From the NCBI GenBank assembly GCA_902612825.1, contig CACMET010000005.1, forward strand, positions 20,653-84,652: DNA of 64,000 nt, read 5' to 3'. Every line of letters begins with the position of its first letter. Positions within the stretch are counted from its first letter, which is position 1. The position numbers were made by a program, and so were the translations under genes. The notes beneath the pieces were generated by a model. It was not told the origin of the DNA and searched no databases. It saw nothing but the letters and a program-made list of their open reading frames with translations. Below, one piece after another: positions 22,335-32,851 of the stretch. The stretch comes from an uncultured Alphaproteobacteria bacterium. GTDB taxonomy: Bacteria; Pseudomonadota; Alphaproteobacteria; HIMB59; GCA-002718135.

Positions 22335-22881
22335 CTAATAAATCATAAACATATTTTGCATGTGATCTGTTTAAATGTAAATCTAATGAAGTTTCTTCTT
22401 TATAAGTATTATTTCTAATAAAAAGTATTGGAATTTTTATAAATATAGTTTGAGCTACAGAAAAATTAGTTTCCAAAATTTTTTCTAAGTTCGCGACAAG
22501 AAATTTAGAAAGTAAAATAAATACCTTTTCCCCTTCAAGCCGTAAAACAGTTTTATTAAATGAAACATCAGTTATTGCTGTTTTTTCTGGATTAAGTTTA
22601 GATTCTAATAGAGAAATAATTTCATCTTTCTCATTTTCTGGTGTTTCGACTAACCATTCATTAGGACCAAGCCACATAATACTAATATTATTATTAAAAA
22701 TTCTTACATTTGGCTCAATTGGTAAAACCAGGTTTAATACTGAGCCTATATTTTTCATAAATTCTTTATCTGAATTTTTACCTCGTATATTTATTTTACC
22801 TGATAGAGCTTTTTCTTCTATTGTTACTCCATTGTAATTTTTTTTATTTATATTCAAAACATTACTGTAAGTTAAACTCAT
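22306..22881 (-). CDS. soxG: Sarcosine oxidase gamma subunit
   Basis: IMWLGPNEWLVETPENEKDEII...AITDVSFNKTVLRLEG; directly follows soxA. Confidence 0.85.
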   Translation of the reverse strand: MSLTYSNVLNINKKNYNGVTIEEKALSGKINIRGKNSDKEFMKNIGSVLNLVLPIEPNVRIFNNNISIMWLGPNEWLVETPENEKDEIISLLESKLNPEKTAITDVSFNKTVLRLEGEKVFILLSKFLVANLEKILETNFSVAQTIFIKIPILFIRNNTYKEETSLDLHLNRSHAKYVYDLLVDGSKNLNI

Positions 22882-25868
22882 TGATTAACCCTTTGATTCT
22901 CAGGATCAATAAATATTGGACTAGTAATTTCTACTTCAATATTTTCATTTTCCATTGGAGCAATTAAAACACTCCCTTTTTTTTCAAGACCACCTTTGAT
23001 TAAAGCTAAAGCAAAAGAGCTTTTTAAATTAGGTGAATAGTAACTAGAGGTCACGTGACCAACCATTTTCATAGGTAGGGCAGTTATTTCTTCAACCAAT
23101 TGAGATCCTTCTTCAAGAACCTTATTTGGATCTTTAGTTCTTAATCCAACTAATTGTTTCCTATCTTTTTTAATAGTATCACTTCTATATAATGCCCTTT
23201 TACCAATAAAATCATATTTCTTCTTACTAACTATCCAGTCCATATCCAGATCTACTGGTGTCACTGATCCATCTGTTTCTTGACCAACAATAATAAATCC
23301 TTTTTCAGCACGAAGTACATGCATCGCTTCAGTACCATATGGCGTAATATTAAATTCTTTACCTTTATCTATACAAAGTTCCCAAAGATTTTTAGCATAG
23401 CCAGATGGCACATTTATTTCATAACACATTTCCCCAGTGAAACTTATACGCATGACTCTACATTTTATTCCGTTAATATTAATATTCTTAAAACTCATAT
23501 GAGGAAAATTTTCTTTTGAAAAATCAAAATCTGGAACTAGTATTTGCATTAAATTTTTTGAATTTGGGCCATTTAAGCTTATCGTTCCATAGTTTTCTGT
23601 TATGGATGTTAAATATACTTCTAATTCTGGCCATTCTGTTTGTAACCAATCTTCTAATTTTGACATTACTGATGCCGCATTTCCTGTAGTTGTTGACATA
23701 AGATAGTGATACTCATCTAATCTAGTTGTTACACCATCATCAATAACCATTCCATCGTCACCTAACATTACACCATATCGACATTTTCCAATTTCTAATT
23801 TTGACCATGAATTTGTGTAAACTCTATTTAAAAATTCGCTTACATCTCTACCCTTAATATCTATTTTACCAAGAGTTGATGCATCTAATATTCCTAGACT
23901 ATCTCTAGTTGCTTTTACCTCTCTATTTAAGGCAGATTGAAAACTTTCATTCTTTTGAGGATAATACCAGGCTCTTTTCCATTGGCCTACGTCCTCGAAT
24001 AAAGCTTTATTATCAATATGCCATTGATGCATTGGGCTTGTTCTCTCCAAATCAAAAAATTCTTTAACATGACGCCCAGCAATTGCTCCAAATGTTACGG
24101 GTTTATAGGGTAAACGAAATGTTGTTGTACCTAATTCAGAGATTTCAGTATTTGTTAATTCTGATATTATTCCAAGTGCATTAACATTACTGGTCTTGCC
24201 TTGATCAGTTGCCATTCCTGTAGTTGTATATCGTTTGACATGTTCAATAGATTGAAAACCCTCTTTTAAAGCTAGTTTAATATCTTTTGCTGTTACATCG
24301 TTTTGAAAATCTACAAACATTTTTGTTCTTGAGATACTGTTCTTTGATGTAATCCAAACATTTTCGTGTTTGCCATGCTTCATATTATCTGATTTATAAT
24401 TTACTTCACCAAGTTCATTTTGCTGATTATCATTTAAATATTTATATGTATCTTCTTCAGTTTTTATTAATATTTCATTTAAATTATAGTCACCATTACA
24501 ACTGCCAACACACAATGTATCTTGATAAACTTCATTAGGAATAAAACTTCCATCTACATCTCTAAATTTGAGTTTTCCTTTTGATTGAGTAAATAAATGA
24601 ACAGTAGGAGTCCAACCACCAGCAATTGCCAAAAGATCGCATTTTATATTAATAGAAGATTTTTCATTATTGTTTTCAGTTTTTATTTTTCTTAATTTAA
24701 CTTCTCTAATTTTTAATCTTCCAACAGTATCACTAATTTCATAACCTTTTAGTATAGTAATACCTAATTTATTTGCTTTTTTAGGATAATATCCATCACT
24801 ACTATCTCTTGTATCGACAATAGCTTCTACTTTTATGCCTTGTTCAAAAAAATCTATTGCAGTTTCATAGGCACTATCATTGTTTGTAAAAAAAACTAAA
24901 TTTTTTCCAGGTGCAACTCCATACTTATTTAAGTATTTTTTCGCACTGTTAGAAAGCATAATACCAGGCCTATCATTATTGTTAAAAATTATTGGTCTTT
25001 CTATTGTGCCTGTTGCTAAAATAACTTTCTTTGATCTAATTTTCCAAATTCTTTCTTTAATATCATTTTTTTTATATAATCCTTTTTCTGGATCAATTTC
25101 TTGGACAGCTAATAATAAATTATAATTTAAATAAGCAAAACAAGTTGTATTTTTTACTATTTTTATATTTGAATTTTTAGAAAGTTTATCAACGATTTTA
25201 TTTTTCCATTCATTAATTGGCAAGTTATCTATTTTAATATCTTGATTTCTTGTAGATAAAATTTCACCTCCGAGATCATCTTCTTGCTCAATAAGTAATA
25301 CTTTATAATTATTATTTGCTGCAATTTCTGCTGAAATTAATCCACTCACTCCTGCTCCAACAACTAGGACATCACAATGATAATGAAAATGTTCGTATTT
25401 GTGGGGATCATCTTTTTTTGGAGATTTACCAAGTCCTGCAGCGTGTCTTATAAAAAACTCATATGCTTTCCAAAACTTTGGCGGCCACATAAAGGTCTTG
25501 TAATAAAAGCCTGCAGGAAAAAATGGAGATAGTAAATCATTGATAGCGCCAGCATCAAATTTCACTGACGGCCAATTATTTTGACTAAAAGCTTTTAACC
25601 CATCATATATCTCGATTTCAGTTACTCTTCTATTAGGTTCGGTATATTCTTTGGTCTCAAGCTGAACTATTCCATTAGGTTCTTCACTACCTGCGGTATA
25701 AATACCCCGCGGTCGATGATATTTAAAACTTCTTCCAACTAAGTGAACATCATTTGCAAGAAGTGCTGAAGCTAGGGTGTCACCTTCAAATCCAAAATAT
25801 TCTTTATTATCAAAATAGAACCTAACAGACTTATTATTTTCTATATTTTTATTATTTTTGTATCGCAT
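22878..25868 (-). CDS. soxA: Sarcosine oxidase alpha subunit
   Basis: FEGDTLASALLANDVHLVGRSFKYHRPRGIYTAGSEEPNG; DVLVVGAGVSGLISAEIA; C-terminal GcvT domain GTEAMHVLRAEKGFIIVGQETDGSVTPVDL. Confidence 0.96.
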   Translation of the reverse strand: MRYKNNKNIENNKSVRFYFDNKEYFGFEGDTLASALLANDVHLVGRSFKYHRPRGIYTAGSEEPNGIVQLETKEYTEPNRRVTEIEIYDGLKAFSQNNWPSVKFDAGAINDLLSPFFPAGFYYKTFMWPPKFWKAYEFFIRHAAGLGKSPKKDDPHKYEHFHYHCDVLVVGAGVSGLISAEIAANNNYKVLLIEQEDDLGGEILSTRNQDIKIDNLPINEWKNKIVDKLSKNSNIKIVKNTTCFAYLNYNLLLAVQEIDPEKGLYKKNDIKERIWKIRSKKVILATGTIERPIIFNNNDRPGIMLSNSAKKYLNKYGVAPGKNLVFFTNNDSAYETAIDFFEQGIKVEAIVDTRDSSDGYYPKKANKLGITILKGYEISDTVGRLKIREVKLRKIKTENNNEKSSINIKCDLLAIAGGWTPTVHLFTQSKGKLKFRDVDGSFIPNEVYQDTLCVGSCNGDYNLNEILIKTEEDTYKYLNDNQQNELGEVNYKSDNMKHGKHENVWITSKNSISRTKMFVDFQNDVTAKDIKLALKEGFQSIEHVKRYTTTGMATDQGKTSNVNALGIISELTNTEISELGTTTFRLPYKPVTFGAIAGRHVKEFFDLERTSPMHQWHIDNKALFEDVGQWKRAWYYPQKNESFQSALNREVKATRDSLGILDASTLGKIDIKGRDVSEFLNRVYTNSWSKLEIGKCRYGVMLGDDGMVIDDGVTTRLDEYHYLMSTTTGNAASVMSKLEDWLQTEWPELEVYLTSITENYGTISLNGPNSKNLMQILVPDFDFSKENFPHMSFKNININGIKCRVMRISFTGEMCYEINVPSGYAKNLWELCIDKGKEFNITPYGTEAMHVLRAEKGFIIVGQETDGSVTPVDLDMDWIVSKKKYDFIGKRALYRSDTIKKDRKQLVGLRTKDPNKVLEEGSQLVEEITALPMKMVGHVTSSYYSPNLKSSFALALIKGGLEKKGSVLIAPMENENIEVEITSPIFIDPENQRVNQ

Positions 25869-25876
25869 CTTTATTT

Positions 25877-26233
25877 TTAAAATCTATCTTTTTTCAATGT
25901 TGATAAATTCCCTGATCCAATACTTGGCTCACCTGAAGGAGTAGCTGGAATATTTGCTTTTAATTTAGGAGGAGCTTCTCCCATCTTATATACTGCAAGA
26001 ATTTCATCAGTTGCTGTATTTCTTGCTAAATTAAACCATTGTCTGCATCCATATTCATGGTTCCATCTTTCATAATGAATACCTTTTTCATTCTTTCGCA
26101 AAAATAAATATTCTGCCCATTGATCATCAGAGAGTTCAGGAGGATTTTTTGGTCTTGCAATATGTGCCTCACCTCCACAAGAAAATTCAGCTTGATCTCT
26201 TTCTCCACAGTATGGGCAATTTATTAAAAACAT
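25877..26233 (-). CDS. soxD: Sarcosine oxidase delta subunit
   Basis: FLINCPYCGERDQAEFSCGGEAHIARP...GCRQWFNLARNTATDEILAVYKMGE. Confidence 0.95.
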   Translation of the reverse strand: MFLINCPYCGERDQAEFSCGGEAHIARPKNPPELSDDQWAEYLFLRKNEKGIHYERWNHEYGCRQWFNLARNTATDEILAVYKMGEAPPKLKANIPATPSGEPSIGSGNLSTLKKDRF

Positions 26234-26236
26234 AAT

Positions 26237-27496
26237 TTAATGTGCTACGGCAGCTGCACCATGTTCATCAACTAATTCACCACTAGAAAATCTATTTATT
26301 GTAAAAGGAGCATTTAATTCATGTGCTTGATCATTAGCTATAGTGTGAGCAAATACCCAACCAGAACCTGGTGTTGCTTTGAAACCACCTGTTCCCCAAC
26401 CACAATTAAAATATAGTCCGTTTATGTGAGTTTTACTGATAATGGGGCTTGCATCAGGACATATATCTACAATCCCTCCCCAATGACGAAGCATTTTCAT
26501 TCTAGAAAATATTGGAAACAATTCAACGATCGCCATTAAAGTATCTTCAACAATGTTAAAGCCACCTCTTTGAGTATATGATGTATATCCATCTGTTCCA
26601 GCACCAATAACTAATTCTCCTTTATCTGATTGAGATACATACGCATGAATTGTATTGGACATTACTACAGTATCAATAACTGGTTTTACTGGTTCTGAAA
26701 CTAGAGCTTGCAATGGCTTACTCTCTAAAGGTAATTTAATTCCAGCCATATTGGCAATAACACTGGTATGACCTGCAGCAGCTATTCCAATTTTATTTGA
26801 ATTAATAGTTCCTTTTGTTGTCTCAATACCAGTTACATTTCCATTTTTTACATTAATACCAGTTACTTCACAATTTTGTATTATATCAACCCCCATTTCA
26901 TCAGCTCCTCTTGCATAACCCCATGCAACAGCATCATGTCTTGCAGTTCCTGCTCTTCTTTGTAGTGTTGCTCCTAAAACAGGATATCTAATGTTTGGTG
27001 AAGTATTTATTATTGGACAAAATTCTTTAACTTTCTTTGTATCAAGCCATTCACAATCAATATCATTTAGTCTGTTTGCATGCCACCGTCTTTTTAATTC
27101 TCTTACATCATGAAGATTATGAGCAACATTCAAAACTCCCCTTTGAGAAAACATTACGTTGTAATTTAATTCTTGAGACATACCTTCCCAAAGTTTTAAT
27201 GCATGCTCGTACAAAGCTGCACTTTGATCCCATAAATAGTTTGATCTAATTATAGTGGTATTTCTTCCTGTATTTCCCCCACCTATCCAACCTTTTTCAA
27301 TTACTGCAATATTATTAATTCCATGGTTTTTTGCTAAATAGTAAGCAGTAGTTAAACCGTGTCCACCGCCACCTACTATTATTGCATCATAACTTTTTTT
27401 TGGTTCAGGACTATTCCACGTCTTTTGCCAATTCTCATGATGACTAAAAGCGTTTCTAGCAATAGAAAGAAATGAGTATTTATTATTATTAAACAT
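26237..27496 (-). CDS. soxB: Sarcosine oxidase beta subunit
   Basis: [53 protein letters not shown]...[17 protein letters not shown]. Confidence 0.97.
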   Translation of the reverse strand: MFNNNKYSFLSIARNAFSHHENWQKTWNSPEPKKSYDAIIVGGGGHGLTTAYYLAKNHGINNIAVIEKGWIGGGNTGRNTTIIRSNYLWDQSAALYEHALKLWEGMSQELNYNVMFSQRGVLNVAHNLHDVRELKRRWHANRLNDIDCEWLDTKKVKEFCPIINTSPNIRYPVLGATLQRRAGTARHDAVAWGYARGADEMGVDIIQNCEVTGINVKNGNVTGIETTKGTINSNKIGIAAAGHTSVIANMAGIKLPLESKPLQALVSEPVKPVIDTVVMSNTIHAYVSQSDKGELVIGAGTDGYTSYTQRGGFNIVEDTLMAIVELFPIFSRMKMLRHWGGIVDICPDASPIISKTHINGLYFNCGWGTGGFKATPGSGWVFAHTIANDQAHELNAPFTINRFSSGELVDEHGAAAVAH

Positions 27497-27516
27497 TATA
27501 ACTCTTTATAGCAGTT

Positions 27517-29190
27517 TTAAAATAGACCTTCAATTTCTCCATGGTCATTTAGCTTTATCGAATTTGCCGCAGGAACACTTGGTAGACCCGGCATGGTCAT
27601 AATATCACCGCAAACAACTACTATAAATTCTGCTCCTGATGACAATCTTACCTCTCTAATAGGTAAAACGTGGCCAGTAGGGGCACCTTTTAAATTAGGG
27701 TCAGTTGAAAAACTATATTGAGTCTTTGCAATGCAAACAGGTAATTTGCCAAATCCTTTAGTTTCAAAATCCTTCAATTGTTGACGTACTTTCGTGTCTG
27801 CCACAACTTCACTTGCGTGATAAATCTCTTGTGCAATTTTTTCTATTTTTTTGAATAGAGTTAAATCATCTTCATATAAAAATTTAAATGTATTCTTATT
27901 ATCTTCACAAATATCTATTACATTTTGAGCTAATTCAGTTGCACCATCACCACCGTCGGACCAGTGAGTACACATAGAAGCCTTGACTCCTTGAGTTGTA
28001 CAAAAACTTAGAACGGCATCAACTTCAGCTTTAGAATCAGTGACAAAATGATTAATAGCAACAGTTACTGGTAATCCAAATTTTCTAACATTATTAATAT
28101 GTCTTTCTAGATTTACTAAACCTTTTTTAAGAGCATTTACATTTTCATTTTTTAAATCTTCTTTTGAAACATCGCCATGCATTTTTAGTGCTCTAATTGT
28201 AGCTACCAAAACCACACAATCAGGTTTTAAATTTGATTTTCTACATTTTATATCAAGGAATTTTTCTGCTCCTAGATCAGCTCCAAAGCCTGCTTCAGTT
28301 ACAACGTAATCACTTAATTTTAAACTAGCTTTAGTCGCAATTACAGAATTGCAACCATGAGCAATATTTGCAAATGGCCCACCATGAATTATAGCAGGAT
28401 TATTTTCTAACGTTTGTGTTATGTTGGGCCTAATGGCATCTTTTAATAATACTGTCATTGGACCCTCTGCCTTTAAATCTTTTGCATAAATAGCTTTTTT
28501 GTCTCGTGTATAAGCAATAGTTATATTTCCAATTCTCTCTTCAAGATCTTTTAAATCCTTTGCTAAGCAGAAAATTGCCATTATCTCCGATGCAACAGTA
28601 ATATCAAAACCATCTTGTCTAGGATATCCATTTGCAACTCCTCCTAAATCAACAACAATAGATCTAAGTGATCTATCATTCATATCCATTACTCTCTTCC
28701 AAACAACCCTTCTAACATCAATATTTAATTTATTTCCCCAGTAGATATGATTATCAATTAATGCAGAAAGTAAATTATGAGCGGATGTAATTGCATGAAA
28801 ATCTCCAGTAAAATGTAAATTAATTTGCTCCATTGGTACTACTTGAGCATAGCCTCCACCAGCTGCCCCACCTTTCATACCGAATGATGGTCCAAGACTC
28901 GGCTCTCTTAAACAAACTATTGATTTCTTTCCTAGTTTATTAAGACCATCACTTAATCCAACAGAAGTTGTTGTTTTACCTTCTCCTGCTGGTGTTGGAG
29001 TTATTGCTGAGACTAGAACAAGTTTACCATCTTTATTTTTATTAAGTGACTCTATGTATTCCAAGTTTATTTTTGCTATATGACGACCCATAGGACTGAA
29101 TGCTTCAGGTGTGTCTGGTACATCAAGCCCTTTTAGAATTTCACTAATAGGTTTCATTTTAGCTTTTCTTGCTATTTCAATATCTGACAT
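27517..29190 (-). CDS. fhs: Formate-tetrahydrofolate ligase
   Basis: [71 protein letters not shown]. Confidence 0.98.
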   Translation of the reverse strand: MSDIEIARKAKMKPISEILKGLDVPDTPEAFSPMGRHIAKINLEYIESLNKNKDGKLVLVSAITPTPAGEGKTTTSVGLSDGLNKLGKKSIVCLREPSLGPSFGMKGGAAGGGYAQVVPMEQINLHFTGDFHAITSAHNLLSALIDNHIYWGNKLNIDVRRVVWKRVMDMNDRSLRSIVVDLGGVANGYPRQDGFDITVASEIMAIFCLAKDLKDLEERIGNITIAYTRDKKAIYAKDLKAEGPMTVLLKDAIRPNITQTLENNPAIIHGGPFANIAHGCNSVIATKASLKLSDYVVTEAGFGADLGAEKFLDIKCRKSNLKPDCVVLVATIRALKMHGDVSKEDLKNENVNALKKGLVNLERHINNVRKFGLPVTVAINHFVTDSKAEVDAVLSFCTTQGVKASMCTHWSDGGDGATELAQNVIDICEDNKNTFKFLYEDDLTLFKKIEKIAQEIYHASEVVADTKVRQQLKDFETKGFGKLPVCIAKTQYSFSTDPNLKGAPTGHVLPIREVRLSSGAEFIVVVCGDIMTMPGLPSVPAANSIKLNDHGEIEGLF

Positions 29191-29283
29191 GAGACTCCTT
29201 AATTATTAGATTCTTAATCTATAAATTAACTTAAATATCAAACAACTTTTGTTTCATTAAAAGATAAAAAAATTGTGAAGAAG

Positions 29284-30177
29284 CTAATTTAACTCGAATT
29301 TCTGTTTATTATTATAAGAAAAATCTGAGTTATTAAATTGATTTAACCACTCTGATGTTTTTTTCATACCACCAAACGCATAGAAGTGTATTTTTTCAAG
29401 TTTAGAGTCTTTGTTTATTTCGCTATGTTCAGCAAGATCATAAATTAATTTGTCAGGAGTGCTCAATGTTGCAAGTTTAGTTAAGTTAAAAGCCTGTTTT
29501 GTAATAAATCTTAAAGAATTTCCAATACCGCAAGACCTTGCATAATTTACTAATGTTTTAATAGAGGCAGGACCTGGTATCCCAGCGTGGATTGGTAATT
29601 TATTTCCAATTTTTACTAAGTGTTTTTCCCAGTCGATTAAAGATTTAGCTTCAAAAAAAAATTGTGTTGCTAAATACATTTTAAAATCAACATTTTTTGC
29701 AAAATCATTCTTCTGTTTAATTGCTAAATCTAAATTTTCATTTGAAATATCTGGGCTTCCTTCGGGATGTCCAGCCACACCTACAAATTGATAATTATAT
29801 TTTGAAAGAAAATCTGTTTTTAAAACATCAATTGAGGAAGAGATTTCGCCAGCTTGATTTCCACCACCACCAATAATTAAAATTTTTGAACACCCAGATT
29901 CATTTGCAAGTTCACCAATATATTTTTCTAAGTCATTTTTATTTACAATAGTTCTCGCAGGCAAATGAGGTATAACATCATAACCTTCTAATTTTAATTT
30001 TTTTGCCGTTCTAATAACATTTTTTGAATTTTCATCTGGTAAATAAGTTATATAAACGTCATGATTTTTATTAAGAAATTCAGAAAAGCCTCCATATTTT
30101 TCGTAAACATTTGGAGTTGTTTCTATAGAATAACTATTGAGAAAATTTTTAACAATATTAATGGTTTCTTTAGACAT
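29284..30177 (-). CDS. Methylenetetrahydrofolate reductase (MetF)-like protein
   Basis: VYITYLPDENSKNVIRTAKKLKLEGYDVIPHLPARTI; KILIIGGGGNQAGE; FVGVAGHPEGSPDI; KMYLATQFFFEAKSLIDWEKHL; HAGIPGPASIKTLVNYA. Confidence 0.85.
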   Translation of the reverse strand: MSKETINIVKNFLNSYSIETTPNVYEKYGGFSEFLNKNHDVYITYLPDENSKNVIRTAKKLKLEGYDVIPHLPARTIVNKNDLEKYIGELANESGCSKILIIGGGGNQAGEISSSIDVLKTDFLSKYNYQFVGVAGHPEGSPDISNENLDLAIKQKNDFAKNVDFKMYLATQFFFEAKSLIDWEKHLVKIGNKLPIHAGIPGPASIKTLVNYARSCGIGNSLRFITKQAFNLTKLATLSTPDKLIYDLAEHSEINKDSKLEKIHFYAFGGMKKTSEWLNQFNNSDFSYNNKQKFELN

Positions 30178-30210
30178 AAATTTTTAAAGTTTTTTATATT
30201 AATTAGATAA

Positions 30211-31146
30211 ATGAACAACAAGTACTTTTCTATAATTACTTTTTATCAATTCAAAATAATTAAAGATAAAAATGATATCATTACTAAACTTAAAGATTTT
30301 TGCAAATTTAATAAAATTAAAGGTACAATATTGATTGCTGATGAAGGCATTAATGGATCAATAGCTGGGTTAGAGAAAAACATAAATTCTTTCATTCTAT
30401 ATCTTGAAAATTTTAGTTTTGAGAAACTTAATCTTAAACGATCAAAATATAAATATATGCCTTTTCAAAAACTAAAAATTAGAAATAAAAATGAAATAGT
30501 TACACTCAGAACCAAATTTGCTGATCCTACAAAAATATCTGGAAAAAAAGTTAAATACAATGAATGGAATCAACTAATTAAAGACAAAGACACTATTGTG
30601 ATTGATGTAAGAAATGAATTTGAGGTTAAAATAGGATCTTTTGAAGGGGCAATTAATCCAAAAACTAAAAGTTTCACTGACTTTAAATCTTTTGTTCAAA
30701 AAAAACTAAATAAGTCAAAAGACAAAAAAATTGCAATGTTTTGCACTGGAGGTATCAGGTGTGAAAAGGCATCATCATATATGATGATGAAGGGTTTTAA
30801 AAATGTTGCTCAGTTAGACGGAGGTATACTAAAGTATTTAGAAAAAACTCCAAAAAAAGATTCAATGTGGAATGGTGAATGTTTCGTATTTGATGGAAGA
30901 GTATCTTTGAAAAATGAATTAAAAGATGGAACTTACAAACTTTGTCATGCTTGTCGGTTACCCATTAGTATTAAAGATACTTATAATAAATATTATAAAT
31001 CAGGTGTATCTTGTCATAATTGTTTTGATAAAACATCTGAAGAAAAGAAAAAAAATTTACTTGAAAGAAATAAACAAATTAAACTTGATAAAAAAAGAGG
31101 AAATTTTAACCGTTTTATTAAGCAGTCAATTTTTGATTATGAATAA
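30211..31146 (+). CDS. trhO: Rhodanese-domain tRNA uridine 5-hydroxylase TrhO (YceA)
   Basis: ILIADEGINGSIAG; VIDVRNEFEVKIGSFEGAINP; AMFCTGGIRCEKASSYM; C-terminal Cys-rich CHACRLPIS...CHNCFD. Confidence 0.92.
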   Translation: MNNKYFSIITFYQFKIIKDKNDIITKLKDFCKFNKIKGTILIADEGINGSIAGLEKNINSFILYLENFSFEKLNLKRSKYKYMPFQKLKIRNKNEIVTLRTKFADPTKISGKKVKYNEWNQLIKDKDTIVIDVRNEFEVKIGSFEGAINPKTKSFTDFKSFVQKKLNKSKDKKIAMFCTGGIRCEKASSYMMMKGFKNVAQLDGGILKYLEKTPKKDSMWNGECFVFDGRVSLKNELKDGTYKLCHACRLPISIKDTYNKYYKSGVSCHNCFDKTSEEKKKNLLERNKQIKLDKKRGNFNRFIKQSIFDYE

Positions 31147-31187
31147 ATAATACTTTATTTCATATAATTATTCTGTATAGACACCTC

Positions 31188-31382
31188 ATGGCAAAAAAAA
31201 CTTCATTCGCTCTTAAACAACTAGTACCTGAAGAAAATCCAAAAACAGGAACTAAGTATATTGTAAGAAAACCGACAAAAGGATTGAAAGTTGCTGAAAA
31301 GCTTCGAATGAAAAAATATGATCCTGTGTTAAAAAAACACGTTTGGTTCGTAGAGAAAAAAATGCCTCCTCATAGTAAATAA
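31188..31382 (+). CDS. rpmG: Ribosomal protein bL33-like small basic protein (divergent, Cys-free)
   Basis: MAKKTS N-terminus; KLRMKKYDPVLKKHVWFVEKKMP aligns with the L33 KYDPxxRKHVxFKExK C-terminus. Confidence 0.65.
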   Translation: MAKKTSFALKQLVPEENPKTGTKYIVRKPTKGLKVAEKLRMKKYDPVLKKHVWFVEKKMPPHSK

Positions 31383-31428
31383 TAGATTTACCTCTTTAAT
31401 TTATTCTAAATTAACATAATTTAAACTC

Positions 31429-32850
31429 ATGGTAGCCACTTATGGAATTCATTGGTTTAGACAAGATTTGCGATTACAACAAAATCCATCTTTATTATCA
31501 CTTTCAAAAAGAGTTGATCAGATAATTCCAATTTATATTTTTGATTTAAATCAAAGAATTGGATCCACATCTAAATGGTGGTTAGAAAAATCTTTAATTA
31601 GTTTACACGATTCAATACAAAAATATAATGGCAAATTAAATATATTTGCCGGTGATCCAGAGAAAATTATATCTTCAATACTAAAGAATTCAAATGTTAA
31701 ATATGTATCCTGGAATAGACTATATGATCCATATTCAATTAAAAGAGATACTAAAATTAAATCTATAGTTACTTCATCTAAAATAGAATGCGACTCACAC
31801 AATGGATATCTTTTAAATGAACCTTGGAATATTAAAAATAAAAGTGGAACCTTTTTTAAAGTATTTACTCCTTACTGGCGGCATTGTGATGAACTACTAA
31901 AACTAAAAGATATTAAATTTAAAAATATAAAAATAAGCTACGCCAATTCAAAATTTAAAAATGAAATAACTATACAAGATTTAAATCTAACAAACAAAAA
32001 AGAGCAATGGATCAAAAAAATTCAAAAATATTGGATACCTGGTGAAAGTAATGCAAAATTACAATTAAAAAAATATATTTCGCAAAAAGCAAATAACTAT
32101 TCAGTTGGTAGAGATAGACCCGATAAAGATTTGACTTCAAAATTATCACCTTATCTTCATTTTGGAGAAATATCTGCTTTAGAAGTTTATGATACCGTAA
32201 ATAATGAAAAAAAAATTGATCTTGAAAATAAAAAAAAATTTCTTGCTGAACTTGGTTGGAGAGATTTTTCTTATAATCTTTTATTTCATTATCCAGCTAT
32301 GACTCATAAACCAATACAAAGTAAATTTAATAAATTTCCATGGATTAAAAATGCTAAAAATTTATCATTATGGCATAATGGCAAAACTGGTATTCCAATT
32401 GTTGATGCTGGAATGAGACAACTATATAAAACAGGCTGGATGCACAATAGAGTAAGAATGATTGTAGGCTCGTTTCTAACAAAAAATTTATTGTTACACT
32501 GGAAAAATGGAGAAGAGTGGTTTTTTGATACTTTAGTTGATGCTGACGTTGGGTCTAATTCTGCAGGTTGGCAATGGATCTCTGGTTGTGGTGCTGATGC
32601 AAGTCCATATTTTAGAATTTTTAATCCAATATTGCAGGGTCAAAAATTTGATCCAGATGGTGATTATGTAAAAGAATTTGTTCCTGAGTTGAATAATATT
32701 CCAAAAAAATATATTCATAATCCTTGGGAGATGTCTATGGAGGATCAAAAGAAATATAATTTTGAGATTGGTACTTCATATCCAGCACCAATTGTAGATT
32801 TAAAAGAAACAAGAAATAGAGCACTATCAGCGTTTAAAACTATTAGTTGA
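31429..32850 (+). CDS. phrB: Deoxyribodipyrimidine photo-lyase
   Basis: IHWFRQDLRLQQNPSL; LSPYLHFGEIS; WHNGKTGIPIVDAGMRQLYKTGWMHNRVRMIVGSFLTKNLLLHW; GADASPYFRIFNP. Confidence 0.96.
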   Translation: MVATYGIHWFRQDLRLQQNPSLLSLSKRVDQIIPIYIFDLNQRIGSTSKWWLEKSLISLHDSIQKYNGKLNIFAGDPEKIISSILKNSNVKYVSWNRLYDPYSIKRDTKIKSIVTSSKIECDSHNGYLLNEPWNIKNKSGTFFKVFTPYWRHCDELLKLKDIKFKNIKISYANSKFKNEITIQDLNLTNKKEQWIKKIQKYWIPGESNAKLQLKKYISQKANNYSVGRDRPDKDLTSKLSPYLHFGEISALEVYDTVNNEKKIDLENKKKFLAELGWRDFSYNLLFHYPAMTHKPIQSKFNKFPWIKNAKNLSLWHNGKTGIPIVDAGMRQLYKTGWMHNRVRMIVGSFLTKNLLLHWKNGEEWFFDTLVDADVGSNSAGWQWISGCGADASPYFRIFNPILQGQKFDPDGDYVKEFVPELNNIPKKYIHNPWEMSMEDQKKYNFEIGTSYPAPIVDLKETRNRALSAFKTIS

Positions 32851-32851
32851 T

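Noticed and set aside
26026-26208. 60-aa minus ORF in another frame of soxD
   Set aside because: Alternative frame inside well-matched soxD; no family signal.
29191-29283. Possible riboswitch in the 93-nt gap between metF-like and fhs
   Set aside because: No glycine, SAM or THF riboswitch motif recognisable by eye; AT-rich spacer only.
30770-30789. Perfect 20-bp palindrome CATCATCATATATGATGATG
   Set aside because: Lies inside trhO and encodes ASSYMMM; likely a coding coincidence, no flanking regulatory context.
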